Positions 44,050 to 56,734 of a stretch of 64,000 bases of DNA are shown piece by piece. How positions within the stretch are numbered: the stretch's first letter is position 1; every line of letters begins with the position of its first letter. Below the pieces are notes generated by a model. That model was given only the letters and a program-made list of their open reading frames with translations. It did no database searches and had not been told where the DNA came from. The stretch lies in the NCBI GenBank assembly GCA_039621445.1, contig CP154955.1, positions 4,247,836 through 4,311,835 on the forward strand, read 5' to 3'. This stretch comes from Euglena gracilis. Its lineage: Eukaryota > Euglenida > Euglenophyceae > Euglenales. Position numbers and translations under genes: made by a program.

Positions 44050-45800
44050 TCTATTTACACATTTGCACACACACCGACAAAAAATTCCTTAAGTGCGAGT
44101 TACCAGCTGTTACGCCTACATGTATTGGTGTGGTAGCATTGCCTGTGCTTGCCTGCATCCCGGTTTGACGCCGAGTGATTTTCCATCATTTGGACGATGC
44201 AATGTGCCGTTGAATTAGACGATGATTGCGGCATATGAAAAAAATACCTTTTCGAACTCTGCTGCTTTTACTGGAGCGAAATGTGCGTATGTTGAAAGGA
44301 CACAAATTTATGAAGTGACGGTCCATTTGCACATTTTGCGCACACCAATCACCTTCGTATTTGTGCAAGTGGCTGGTGTGCGCAAATGCGCACAAGTGTC
44401 GGCGTGCGCAAATGCGAACACAGACCATTTGAACAAATACACAGGTGGTCCATGTGTGCAAATGCGCACACTGGCCATTTGGACAAACACGCAGGTGGTC
44501 GGTGTGTGCCATTAGGCACGTGGTCATCGTAAACAAATGCGCACACCGGGTATCCATAATTCAGCTGAAGTTGTTGAAAATATGCTCCCTAGTTCATTGC
44601 ATAAAAGATTAACTGGGCCGCAATTCTGTCACCATGAAAGTGTTGCAGTAATTCTGCATCCACAATGGTCGATGTTCGTAATGTGCACGTGAACTGTTTA
44701 GGAAAATATAAATTGTGAAAAGAGGTTTAAACAAAGGTTCATCAACAAGCAACCGTTTTTTGTCGTCACACTACAAACAGTAGCCATTCATAAACCTTGC
44801 CCCAACATTGGCCAGTTGGGACCAAAAAAGGCAGATGTTCAGCAGAACACGACCTCTCACAGGCGAAACTCTGTCTTCACCCCATGTGCAAGTTTGTATG
44901 TCTTATCTCCTACCTGCACTGCCGATCGCTTTTGCATCATCAGTTTGGAAATTGCGCGGGAGGAATTGATGACATGTAACCCACCTGTGACTGTTCGATA
45001 TTTTTCTTCAAGAAAAATGAGTTGAAGAATTTTAAAATTTTCGCATCTGTGATCTGTGATCTTCATGTTTCCTCAGTCCGGAATCGTTTTTTTGTTTTTT
45101 CCACCATGCTGTTTCATGTTTTGTATTATCTCAGTTACAAAATACTGGGCTTCTGTTGCGATACTCATGATGGCGCCCCCCCTCCCCCAGGGGGTTCTTC
45201 TGACTTAAAACGAAGCTTGGACCTGAAGCATCTCTCTCCCCCCCCCAGTCTCTGCCCCCCTCAGGCTGGCGTCCCGGTTGTGGGGGATGGAGCGGCTGCC
45301 TCAGAGACTGCTACTGCACCAGGGGTTGCTACTGGCCTGGTGGCTGCAGAAGTGCGATGGTGTTGCGGCAGAAGCAAAGTCGGGGGCAAGCCAGTATGGC
45401 CCTTTGAGGGTGCACCATCGCCCTAGCGGCGCCAGCGGGCGATCTACTAGAGGTCTCTGGTCTCCACATGGACCTGGACATTTCACAAGCCTGAAAAACT
45501 TGATGGTCGAAGAGAGGACGGGGCACCTGGAGTTTTACACCAGGGGTTTTTTTTTAAGTGTCATGTGCCCTTCCAGCTGTCATTGTTCAGGAAGCTTCAA
45601 TAGAGTGAGGCCGTTTTATGTGCCATGATATTTGATTGTGTTCCCACCAACCCTTTGCACAAATGCAGATGTGGTCGGTTTGCGCAAATGCACACACCGA
45701 CGGTGTGTGCAAATGCACACGCAACGGAGTATGCATTTGTGCAAATGGAACGGTGTGCGCATTTGCGCAACCGACTTCACCTTCCATCCCCGACTCACGC
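44050..45800. mobile_element. Old copy of the GCGCAAAT-palindrome composite element
   Basis: Left landmark 'ttccttaagtgcgag' (inverted end motif). Palindrome words lie at 44,330-44,540 (gtgtgcgcaaatgcgcac) and 45,650-45,780 (gtgcgcatttgcgcaac). A block at 44,945-45,000 matches 12,850-12,905 (gaattgatgacatg, ctgtgactgttcga), and a GC-rich stretch at 45,250-45,420 resembles the arms of the 14,462-15,384 foldback. Much diverged; boundaries approximate. Confidence 0.55.
45542..45566. mobile_element. Solitary hAT-like MITE end
   Basis: caggggttttttttttaag is the typical left terminus of the CAGGG family, but I find no partner end nearby. Confidence 0.35.
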
Positions 45801-46428
45801 GGTTTGTCGCACAGTTTATTATGTGAATTATGGGTATTTATGGCCATTGTTCGGGAGAACCCTGGAATGGTGGGTACGTTCAATTCACACACCAAGATCA
45901 TTTCAATTTTTATATAAAAAAGAGCTGTAATGAACAGTTCCCAAAAAAAAGTAGTGTGATCCCTTCCCCGGTCGCACACAATTTGGCCGGATACATCCCC
46001 ACATCCCACTGCAAGTCAGGTGGAGGCTCTCGAACCGTCCCCTCCCTGCGAACCACTTTCCCTTTACCCTGCACTGACCTTGACAACGCTCTGGACACAC
46101 CCTCCTTCCCTGTGAGCCAGCCCGGCGACACGGCTGCGCCTCCCCTGAGCCCCCATTCATTGTTCAAGAACCCGGGAGTGAGTGACAGCAATGTGGGGAC
46201 AAGCAGTGGAGGAGAGCTTGACGGGCAAAGATGGGGGGTGCAGGGTCCAGAATTACCAAAAAAATTCTCAATAAACTTGAAAAATAGCCAAAGAAAAGAA
46301 CCTAAAAAACACAAAAAAAACACGAAAATTAAAAAATGTCAAAACCAAATGCAAAAGCACCGTGCTGAATCCACTTTCTTAAAAGCTGCAATTACAACCT
46401 ACGGTGCAATGAATGGGAGACAAGAGGA

Positions 46429-46575
46429 TTTTTTCGAACAGCCTGCAGGGATACCTTTCGTGCGTCGTTTCCCGCCTGCAGGTTGCTCAGCTGTTGTAGT
46501 CGCCGACCACCGAACCGACAGGTTTGGTGGACGTCCAGCACAATCCAGCCATGCCTTTGGGGACCTCCCCCAACA
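46429..46575 (-). CDS. Conserved 5' segment of mTERF gene C
   Basis: Homologous to 2,853-2,932 and 58,560-58,640, with a shared plus-strand phrase around 'cgtttcccgcctgc' and 'gctgttgtagtcgccgacc'. The minus strand reads GSVVGDYNS, a stop, then TCRRETTHERYPC, so either an intron boundary lies here or this copy is damaged. Confidence 0.35.
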
Positions 46576-46699
46576 GCCACCGGATCCGGGGGGGGGGGGG
46601 AATATTGGACTCAAACACCCACTGTTTTTTGGGAATTCTTTCCCCTCCCTCGCTTGACGATTGATCAATTGCATTTTGATTTCCTCTGATTTCCATTTG

Positions 46700-47740
46700 T
46701 GCTAGACGTGGCAAAAATATATCAGTGCTTCACCAACCAAAGAATTCCAGTGGTTGACCTGACCCCTTCCACTCCCGCCTGCTCCCTTCCATCCTTCCAT
46801 TGTTTACGTATTGTTAAGGCGTTGCAGGCGTACGTGGGGGAGCCAATGCAGCCAGCCCCAGACACAGCAACATCCCCTGGAGCGGGGGGGGACAAGCGTA
46901 CTAGCCCAAATTCGAGCGGCCTTTTCAAGCGGCTTTTTTAAGCCCCCCCCCCCTCCAGGGTCTTTAAAAAATTGCAAACCCTCCCCCACTTAAAAACCCC
47001 TTTTAACAGATCTGACTCACAAACCGACATTGCAATCACCAAAACTGCAATGTAGCAGGAAATCTTGGGAGGTCCTTTGTATCCATTACCAATAAATTTC
47101 TTTTTGAAACACAATCATTTCTTAATAATGGAAAAATCAATGCAAATTCAATCTTCGAAGAAGTATTTCGACATACAGGGGCTCTTAAAATGCAATAAAT
47201 GTTGACCAAAAACAGTTGGACTGGATACTTTCAGGAAAATGGCTCTTTATCAGACAAGCGAACGGGGTTCGTTTGAAGTAATTGTTATGTTATGAGAGCA
47301 GGGATGCCCGACCATAATGTGGCATTCCCGCACAATTTCTATAAGAAACAATTAAATACTGTCACATTTGCACTTTTCCACGTTTTAAAATATTCAACTG
47401 TTCAAGTCCTTGTCGGTTTCAAAGTGGAAGCGGAGCCCAATTCCTCTCAGGGTTTCCCAACCAGAGGGGCATTTATTATTTTTATCATTTTTTTTGTTTT
47501 TGCTGTTTATATGACACCAACATTTCGTGGTTCAATCTGTGTACAGCAACCTACAAACAAATGTCATTTTTGCTCTACCCAGGAGCATGGCGGGGAAGCC
47601 AGTAGTAGTACAACGACAGCAGTCCAGGATTCCCATTCCAGAATGCGGATTTGCATATTTTTTGGACCTGGCATGGCGGTCTTGGCGGCAGCGAGTGGGA
47701 GTGACCGGGTGGGGCTGACCGACACACTTGGCAGGGACGT
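46700..47740. other. No gene recognised
   Basis: Upstream region of mTERF gene C. Contains C and G runs at 46,885-46,960 with 'ggcttttttaagccc', possibly a decayed MITE, and otherwise A/T-rich unique sequence. Confidence 0.35.
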
Positions 47741-47760
47741 GCACCGCTGCAGCCCCACAC

Positions 47761-48081
47761 CATAGATTTCACTAAATGAAAGGTGGGGGGGGGGGCACTT
47801 TTCCCCAGGGCCAAACCCACCCACCCATTGTTTCCGAGCAACCCACACACAGCCCTGGGGAGGAAGGATCGACCAACCCACCCACCCACCCTAAACCCAC
47901 GCAAAATCAGCCAAGGCGCCTGAATAAAAAAAATTCACGGCCCGACCTTCGGCTGAGCTGAAGGCGGACTGGCTTTGGCGGAACCAACCCCCTGGAGGGG
48001 GGTTCAGCAGCCCGAAACCACCCACCCACTCTCAACAACCCCCAGGAGGCGAGGGGTCACACGTGTTAAGCGAATCTATGG
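47761..48081. mobile_element. TIR element of the 'catagatt' family, inserted in the conserved patch
   Basis: Ends CATAGATTTCACTAA and, inverted, CATAGATTCGCTTAA. The flanks ccccacac (47,753-47,760) and gccgacac (48,082-48,089) match at 6/8. The uninterrupted site is visible at about 6,735 and 59,460. The interior contains 'aaacccacccaccc', 'ggcccgaccttcggc' and 'gaggggtcacacgtgttaa', words repeated at 9,640-9,820 and 61,955-62,135. Confidence 0.7.
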
Positions 48082-48165
48082 CCGACACCCAGGATGCGGC
48101 GCATTGGCCTGGCTGGCTATACCATGAGGGGGCTGCGCTGCTGACCTGTCAAGCGGAATGCCAGG
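48082..48165. other. Conserved patch upstream of mTERF gene C
   Basis: Continuation of the patch broken at 47,760 by the TIR element ('acccaggatgcggcgcattgg', 'tgtcaagcggaatgcc'). Counterpart of 6,735-6,835, 26,925-27,025 and 59,460-59,560. Confidence 0.4.
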
Positions 48166-48838
48166 AAAGGGGAAACCGACAGTTGAGTTTTCGCTGGCTG
48201 CTGGACCCCAAGCAAAAGCATCAGCGAGGGTTTTCCAACCTTACCCCTGAGGGACCATTGGCCTGGGCATATTGGCCCCAGCAAGCCGTCCTTTAAATTT
48301 GGGAGGGGGGTGGAGTTTCGTTGGACGATGGTAACGGCATAGGTCCAGCCTGTGGGCCGGAAAAAAATCTGGGCTGAACCTCTGAACTCAGCCAAAAAAA
48401 AAAACCCCCTGTAAACAATCCCCCAAAAATCTCCCAAAAAATCTCTGAAACAACGCATTTTGCAAACGAGTGTTTGACCTCAGATAAAAAAAAAACTGAA
48501 AAATAAAAAACAACTTTCAACCCACTGTGTGCACAAATAAACTATAGCATCACAAACATAGGACAGTTGTGGCACTGAAATTTGCAGGGAAGGGTCACCC
48601 CAGAGACTTTGGTTTCCACTACACTGTGGCTGTGGCTGTGAAACAATTATCACCAATTGGTGAACAGCCAAGCCCTTGCCCCTGAACAATCGGGGGAGTA
48701 TGCGGCACCTAGGGCGGGGGGCTTTGCTCACACGTGCCCGCACACGCGCGCACACACACAAGCGAAAAACATGCAATGTGAAAGAAAGCAATTTCTTTAA
48801 AAAAATAAAACCAAATTCAAAACTGCGTTTTTCAGGAA

Positions 48839-49323
48839 CAGGGAATTTCTTAAGGACCCCCCAGGGGGGGGGGTCCAGCCTCTGGCTGGCAAAAAGGCTG
48901 CTGGCTGGAAATGAGCTGCTGGCTGGACCCCCCCCCTGGGGGGTGGGGGGGAGGGGGGGTCCGGGGCTGGAGCGGGCTGGGGTCGACGAAAAACAAATTT
49001 TCTAACAATTTTTTGCCATTTTCGACGTTTTGATGGGTGGAGCCAGGTCAAGGCTGGGAGGCTGTGATGGAGCAAGCTGTGATGAGGGGAAAAAATGAAG
49101 GGACAGGTGAGCTGGGTAGCCCAATTGGCTGGCCGGCCTTCGGCCAGCTGGGCCGGCCTGCGGCCGGCTGGCCCGGCCTCCGGCCGGGCTGGACCCGACT
49201 TTATTTCACTTGACCCCGGGGGGGGGGGGGCTGCCAGCCCAAATTTGGGCTGCTGGCTGGGTTTGAGCTCTGGCTGGACCCCCCCCCGGGGGGTAGGGTA
49301 CCCTCGGCTTAAGAAATTCCTTG
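48839..49323. mobile_element. 'ctggctgg' MITE family with perfect 8-bp target duplication
   Basis: Left end CAGGGAATTTCTTAAGG; right end, inverted, CAAGGAATTTCTTAAGCC. ttcaggaa flanks both sides exactly (48,831-48,838; 49,324-49,331). The 485-bp interior matches 23,707-24,179 in order. This is the reference copy that defines the ends of the family. Confidence 0.93.
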
Positions 49324-49334
49324 TTCAGGAACTT

Positions 49335-50720
49335 TGACATATTTTCTCAAATTCCTGTATTTTGCTGGATATCAAGGTATGCGTGAAATGAGAGAATTGC
49401 CGCTCTCCCTAAAGGCACTGCCCATGCATAGAAAAAAAACCCAGATGTTCACGTGAACGTGAGCTGGCTCTCGCTGAAGAACTAAGACCTTCCAAACGCA
49501 ATGTACTTATTTTGGAAGTGAGCGGACGTCAATTCATTATTGGAACAAAAAACCCCTGGCCCATCAGCACAGAAAGGCCAGAGAACCCATTGACCAAACG
49601 CTGCCAACCTACCTCAATACCAAAAAAAAAATATTTCCATAGATCCCTGGCAGGGGGATGGAAGGTTTGAGCCCCCAACATAGCCCCCCCCCCCCCGCCC
49701 CATCACAGGGGGTCAGAGCACTCTCCCGCCTTAAACCCATCCTTTTTCCATTTTTCCTATCTTCCATTTTCTTCTCGACACTTGTTCCAGCCTAATTTTT
49801 ATTCCTGAGAAAGTTTCGAGAAAATCAGAAAAAACTGAAAAATTTAGAAAATATTTTATATAATAAAACAAAAACCTACAAAAAAAATCACAAAAAAAAC
49901 AGGTTTGATGCTGACTGAGAGATAATAATAAATCGCAAAAAAAATGCCATAAAACTTTAGGCGACCACTGAAAAAGTAATTGGCTTGATCCTGTGTGCAA
50001 CTGCGCAAATGAATCGTCCGTTCCCACAGATGCGCAAAAAGGCCAGTTCTCGCTGTTGTGCAAGTGGTTCCTTTGTGCAACTGCCCACAAGGGTCAACAA
50101 TTTTTTACTTTACGTCAAACTGTTTTGTATCGCAGATGGCTAGGTCTCACCTCCCCAAATTGTTTCAATGACATTCCAAGTGGATGAGGCAGCAGTTGGA
50201 AGGTTCCCAAACACACGTCCTCGGTGTACGTGCACCATATACCTGCTCAAGGCACCCTAACTTTCAAAACTTTTATAACTGACTCCATTTTACGAGTCTG
50301 GGTTCCACTCATTGGGACTTTCAGAAAGAAAGTGACACCTGTGTGCAATCGTACAAGTGGTTGCTTTGTGCGAGTGCGCACAGGAACCACTGGTGCAATT
50401 GAAAAAAAATGGTCCATTCAGATGGTGGATTTACTGAAAAATATGTGTACTTGCACACGTCAAATTATGAAGAAAAAAGTTAAAATGAAAAAAAAAGCTC
50501 CTGAGGAACAAAAAATTTGGACCTCAGCAGTTCAGCATGTGAAAACCCAGTTTCACAACCACTGAAAACATCAAAAGGGGAATAGCAGGTTTTATCCTTT
50601 AAAAAATGCGGTGTCCTTCTTTTTCCCTGGTCCTTTTGTCTTGTTTTATTTTGCCCTGGTCGTTTCGTCGAAAAAAACGAGACACGTTCCAAAGCCAGAC
50701 CGGCCTCGTGTACATTTTTG
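49335..50720. other. No gene; contains diverged GCGCAAAT words
   Basis: Degenerate palindrome words occur at 49,990-50,090 (ctgcgcaaatgaatcg, gatgcgcaaaaagg) and 50,340-50,395. The rest is A/T-rich with no recognisable coding content. Confidence 0.4.
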
Positions 50721-50726
50721 AGAAAC

Positions 50727-50786
50727 ATACATGCATGCATACATACAAACATACATACATGCATACATGCATACATACATACGTAC

Positions 50787-50788
<2 letters not shown>
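50727..50788. repeat. Inverted (CATA)n edge of the GTAT block
   Basis: About 60 bp of catacatacatgcata lies immediately left of the (GTAT)n run and meets it at the palindrome acatatgt, so the block starts with an orientation switch that can form a hairpin. Confidence 0.85.
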
Positions 50789-50817
<29 letters not shown>

Positions 50818-51819
50818 TGTATGTATGTATGTATGTATGTATGTATGTATGTATGTATGTATGTATGTATGTATGTATGTATGTATGTATGTATGTATGT
50901 ATGTATGTATGTATGTATGTATGTATGTATGTATGTATGTATGTATGTATGTATGTATGTATGTATGTATGTATGTATGTATGTATGTATGTATGTATGT
51001 ATGTATGTATGTATGTATGTATGTATGTATGTATGTATGTACGTACGTACGTACGTACGTACGTATGTATGTATGTATGTATGTATGTATGTATGTATGT
51101 ATGTATGTATGTATGTATGTATGTATGTATGTATGTATGTATGTATGTATGTATGTATGTATGTATGTATGTATGTATGTATGTATGTATGTATGTATGT
51201 ATGTATGTATGTATGTATGTATGTATGTAGGTAGGTAGGTATGTATGTATGTATGTATGTACGTACGTACGTACGTACGTACGTACGTACGTACGTATGT
51301 ATGTATGTATGTATGTATGTATGTATGTATGTATGTATGTATGTATGTATGTATGTATGTATGTATGTATGTATGTATGTATGTATGTATGTACGTATGT
51401 ATGTATGTATGTATGTATGTATGTATGTATGTATGTATGTATGTATGTACGTACGTACGTACGTACGTACGTACGTACGTACGTATGTATGTATGTATGT
51501 ATGTATGTATGTATGTATGTATGTATGTATGTATGTATGTATGTATGTATGTATGTACGTATGTATGTATGTATGTATGTATGTATGTATGTATGTATGT
51601 ATGTATGCATGCATGTATGTATGTATGTCTGTCTGTATGTACGTACGTACGTACGTACGTATGTATGTATGTATGTATGTATGTATGTATGTATGTATGT
51701 ATGTATGTATGTATGTATGTATGTATGTATGTATGTATGTATGTATGTATGTATGTATGTATGTATGTATGTATGTATCTATGTATGTATGTATGTATGT
51801 ATGTATGTATGTATGTATG

Positions 51820-51851
<32 letters not shown>

Positions 51852-51861
51852 TGTATGTATG

Positions 51862-51895
<34 letters not shown>

Positions 51896-52010
51896 TGTAT
51901 GTATGTATGTATGTATGTATGTATGTATGTATGTATGTATGTATGTATGTATGTATGTATGTATGTATGCATGCATGCATGCATGCATGCATGCATGCAT
52001 GCATGCATGC

Positions 52011-52043
<33 letters not shown>

Positions 52044-52114
52044 TGTATGTATGTATGTATGTATGTATGTATGTATATGTATGTATGTATGTATATGTAT
52101 GTATGTATGTATGT
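50789..52114. repeat. (GTAT)n microsatellite
   Basis: About 1.3 kb of atgt tetramers with blocks of variant tetramers: acgt (51,040-51,063; 51,260-51,296; 51,448-51,483; 51,640-51,660), aggt (51,228-51,240), ctgt, and atgc (51,968-52,012). The clustering of identical variants suggests local block duplication. His/Tyr/Ile and Met/Tyr/Val/Cys open frames across it are artefacts. Confidence 0.99.
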
Positions 52115-54847
52115 ATTTGGATAACAACCATACCCGGTGGCCTCCCCGCACCACCGGGATGGTGCCGGTCCGTCCGGAGCCCCCCTGTCCTGTTTAATAG
52201 TAACCGGACGGCAGGGTCGGGGGGCGCATAACCGGCTGGTGGGTGCCTCCTTCACCACTGACTCAGGGACGGCAAATCCCTGGGCACACCAAAGGTTCAG
52301 CCCAGTGGCCCCGTGTCTTTGGGTCACTCCGCCTGGCACTGAAACAGGTTCAGTAGGTTTTCAGGGTGCCTCCCGTCGCGGGCCCTTACTCACCACAAGG
52401 CCAGGCAGAGCCCCACACCGCCAGGTCACAGCATCGCCTTGGCATGCTAACAGCGGTTACTCTAGTCCCAGGCACCCGAGACCTGAAACAGCACAGGGGA
52501 GGAGCCTCCCTTCCTTTGCCCTGTCCATTCCAGGTCCCCTTCCACGCTGAGAGGGACGACGACTCATGTCCCACGAACAGCGCGGGCGTCTACGCGCGAG
52601 AGGGCCTGCTCTCCCTGTGGACTCACGCGCAGGGGCCCGTGCAGCAAGGCGTCTACACATGCCAGGGGCTGCACGGGGAGGAAACGGAGGGGCCTGCTCA
52701 AGCCGTAGGTCCGTTCCTCGAAGTATACACCGTAAGGTGGCCACACAGACAAGGGGCCGGGCCTTAGGCAATGTATTTGGATAACAACCATACCCGGTGG
52801 CCTCCCCGCACCACCGGGATGGTGCCGGTCCGTCCGGAGCCCCCCTGTCCTGTTTAATAGTAACCGGACGGCAGGGTCGGGGGGCGCATAACCGGCTGGT
52901 GGGTGCCTCCTTCACCACTGACTCAGGGACGGCAAATCCCTGGGCACACCAAAGGTTCAGCCCAGTGGCCCCGTGTCTTTGGGTCACTCCGCCTGGCACT
53001 GAAACAGGTTCAGTAGGTTTTCAGGGTGCCTCCCGTCGCGGGCCCTTACTCACCACAAGGCCAGGCAGAGCCCCACACCGCCAGGTCACAGCATCGCCTT
53101 GGCATGCTAACAGCGGTTACTCTAGTCCCAGGCACCCGAGACCTGAAACAGCACAGGGGAGGAGCCTCCCTTCCTTTGCCCTGTCCATTCCAGGTCCCCT
53201 TCCACGCTGAGAGGGACGACGACTCATGTCCCACGAACAGCGCGGGCGTCTACGCGCGAGAGGGCCTGCTCTCCCTGTGGACTCACGCGCAGGGGCCCGT
53301 GCAGCAAGGCGTCTACACATGCCAGGGGCTGCACGGGGAGGAAACGGAGGGGCCTGCTCAAGCCGTAGGTCCGTTCCTCGAAGTATACACCGTAAGGTGG
53401 CCACACAGACAAGGGGCCGGGCCTTAGGCAATGTATTTGGATAACAACCATACCCGGTGGCCTCCCCGCACCACCGGGATGGTGCCGGTCCGTCCGGAGC
53501 CCCCCTGTCCTGTTTAATAGTAACCGGACGGCAGGGTCGGGGGGCGCATAACCGGCTGGTGGGTGCCTCCTTCACCACTGACTCAGGGACGGCAAATCCC
53601 TGGGCACACCAAAGGTTCAGCCCAGTGGCCCCGTGTCTTTGGGTCACTCCGCCTGGCACTGAAACAGGTTCAGTAGGTTTTCAGGGTGCCTCCCGTCGCG
53701 GGCCCTTACTCACCACAAGGCCAGGCAGAGCCCCACACCGCCAGGTCACAGCATCGCCTTGGCATGCTAACAGCGGTTACTCTAGTCCCAGGCACCCGAG
53801 ACCTGAAACAGCACAGGGGAGGAGCCTCCCTTCCTTTGCCCTGTCCATTCCAGGTCCCCTTCCACGCTGAGAGGGACGACGACTCATGTCCCACGAACAG
53901 CGCGGGCGTCTACGCGCGAGAGGGCCTGCTCTCCCTGTGGACTCACGCGCAGGGGCCCGTGCAGCAAGGCGTCTACACATGCCAGGGGCTGCACGGGGAG
54001 GAAACGGAGGGGCCTGCTCAAGCCGTAGGTCCGTTCCTCGAAGTATACACCGTAAGGTGGCCACACAGACAAGGGGCCGGGCCTTAGGCAATGTATTTGG
54101 ATAACAACCATACCCGGTGGCCTCCCCGCACCACCGGGATGGTGCCGGTCCGTCCGGAGCCCCCCTGTCCTGTTTAATAGTAACCGGACGGCAGGGTCGG
54201 GGGGCGCACAAACCGGCTGGTGGGTGCCTCCTTCACCACTGACTCAGGGACGGCAAATCCCTGGGCACACCAAAGGTTCAGCCCAGTGGCCCCGTGTCTT
54301 TGGGTCACTCCGCCTGGCACTGAAACAGGTTCAGTAGGTTTTCAGGGTGCCTCCCGTCGCGGGCCCTTACTCACCACAAGGCCAGGCAGAGCCCCACACC
54401 GCCAGGTCACAGCATCGCCTTGGCATGCTAACAGCGGTTACTCTAGTCCCAGGCACCCGAGACCTGAAACAGCACAGGGGAGGAGCCTCCCTTCCTTTGC
54501 CCTGTCCATTCCAGGTCCCCTTCCACGCTGAGAGGGACGACGACTCATGTCCCACGAACAGCGCGGGCGTCTACGCGCGAGAGGGCCTGCTCTCCCTGTG
54601 GACTCACGCGCAGGGGCCCGTGCAGCAAGGCGTCTACACATGCCAGGGGCTGCACGGGGAGGAAACGGAGGGGCCTGCTCAAGCCGTAGGTCCGTTCCTC
54701 GAAGTATACACCGTAAGGTGGCCACACAGACAAGGGGCCGGGCCTTAGGCAATGTATTTGGATAACAACCATACCCGGTGGCCTCCCCGCACCACCGGGA
54801 TGGTGCCGGTCCGTCCGGAGCCCCCCTGTCCTGTTTAATAGTAACCG
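52115..54847. repeat. Four-plus copies of a 660-bp GC-rich tandem unit
   Basis: The phrase tttggataacaaccatac occurs at period 660 (units starting 52,115, 52,775, 53,435, 54,095; the fourth is 661 bp), followed by a partial fifth unit of about 95 bp. Copies look identical by eye apart from 'gcgcataacc' becoming 'gcgcacaaacc' in the fourth. The unit is much richer in GC than its surroundings and gives open frames in most phases. One stretch reads as an exon between a strong acceptor (ctgtccattccag) and a donor (accgtaagg), encoding AERDDDSCPTNSAGVYAREG and onward, but no family is recognised. (GTAT)n repeats flank both sides. Confidence 0.95.
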
Positions 54848-55134
54848 TATGTATGTATGTATGTCTGTCTGTCTGTATGTACGTACGTATGTATGTATGT
54901 ATGTATGTATGTATGTATGTATGTATGTATGTATGTATGTATGTATGTATGTATGTATGGATGTATGTATGTATGTATGTATGTATGTATGTATGTATGT
55001 ATGTATGTATGTATGTATGTATGTATGTATGTATGTATGTATGTATGTATGTATGTATGTATGTATGTATGTATGTATGTATGTATGTATGTATGTATGT
55101 ATGTATGTATGTATGTATGTATGTATGTATGTAT
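54848..55134. repeat. (GTAT)n microsatellite
   Basis: About 290 bp of atgt tetramers starting with 'ctgtctgtctgtatgtacgtacg', the same variant order seen at 51,626-51,650, as if the 660-bp array had split or copied a pre-existing run. Confidence 0.98.
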
Positions 55135-55386
55135 GTGCCACCAGTGTATCGCGGCCACAAGGCAAGGTTCATAAAAAAATTGCGGGATGAATGGGGGGAT
55201 GCCCTGGTCCTTTAGCGCGGGACTGCTGGTGCGTGTGCCATGTCTTTGGCACACTGCTAGCAAGGGGCTCTCGCCCCCTTCGGCCTGTGACGTGGGTCGA
55301 AGGGCGGCTTTCGATCCCGGGTGGACGTGCGGGTGTTCTTGCCACCCCCTGGAGGCCACCGTCGAAACGTAAACGTAAACGTAAAC
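55135..55386. other. Unique 250-bp island between microsatellites
   Basis: GC-rich sequence with no clear relation to the 660-bp unit. It ends with four units of a hexamer (cgtaaa) that grade into gtat repeats. A plus-strand frame GGCPGPLARDCWCVCHVFGT is open but unrecognised. Confidence 0.6.
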
Positions 55387-55905
55387 GTATGTATGTATGT
55401 ATGTATGTATGTATGTATGTATGTATGTATGTATGTATGTATGTATGTATGTATGTATGTATGTATGTATGTATGTATGTATGTATGTATGTATGTATGT
55501 ATGTATGTATGTATGCATGCATGTATGTATGTATGTATGTATGTATGTATGTATGTATGTATGTATGTATGTATGTATGTATGTATGTATGTATGTATGT
55601 ATGTATGTATGTATGTATGTATGTATGTATGTATGTATGTATGTATGTATGTATGTATGTATGTATGTATGTATGTATGTGTATGTATGTATGTATGTAT
55701 GTATGTATGTATGTATGTATGTATGTATGTATGTATGTATGTATGTATGTATGTATGTATGTATGTATGTATGTATGTATGTATGTATGTATGTTTGTAT
55801 GTATGTATGTATGTATGTATGTATGTATGTATGTACGTACGTATGTATGTATGTACGTACATACGTACGTACGTACGTATGTATGTATGTATATATGTAT
55901 GTTTA
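55387..55905. repeat. (GTAT)n microsatellite
   Basis: About 520 bp of atgt tetramers with atgc, acgt and ttgt variants, grading into (GTCT)n at its right end. Confidence 0.98.
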
Positions 55906-56216
<311 letters not shown>

Positions 56217-56219
56217 ACA

Positions 56220-56730
56220 CTCCGGGCATGCCATCCTTCCCTGTGACCCTGCCGGTAACGCGTCTGTCTGTATGCATGTATGTATGTTTGTATGTATGTA
56301 TGTATGTATGCCCACCCAAATATAAAATACACTCAAAAATGGCCAAACACTTGCCAAAAACAAAAAATTTCCTGCTCAGCCCTCGGCCAGGTTGGACTGA
56401 CCTATGGTGCACCCCAGAGGGAGGATACAATGGTACCAACTCTTGAAAACCCACACCCAACCCCGGGAGGAGGCGTCAAGCAGGTACGAATCAACTCTAT
56501 GGCCAAGAAGCGCCCACATGCTGCATGTCTGTGGTGCGGCAAAAGAATACCAAATCTGTGCGCAAAGGGGCCCAAAGAGCAAAGGACACATCGTGACTTG
56601 CAGGCCATCAATAACCCTCTCTGGCTGATTCTGCACAGAGCCATTGCCTGCATTCGATTTATCCTTCGGATCAACCACGATAGATTGCAAATCCTGTTGT
56701 GGTAATTTGGGCAGCGTGTCTGCAGTCGGT
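56220..56730. other. Sequence downstream of mTERF gene E N exon; no gene recognised
   Basis: Short gtat echoes to 56,310, then unique sequence. The middle and C-terminal mTERF exons expected on this strand are not found here or anywhere between 50.7 and 56.7 kb. Confidence 0.4.
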
Positions 56731-56734
56731 AGAC

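Noticed and set aside
52300-52360. rRNA, snRNA or spliced-leader unit in the 660-bp tandem repeat
   Set aside because: Tandem small-RNA genes were considered because of the period and uniformity, but I see no 5S-type internal control boxes, spliced-leader core or U-snRNA motifs.
52137-53659. Repeated 137-, 133- and 180-codon frames in the 660-bp array as genes
   Set aside because: Open frames exist in most phases because the unit is GC-rich and its length is a multiple of three; no family resemblance or start context supports any of them as a complete gene.
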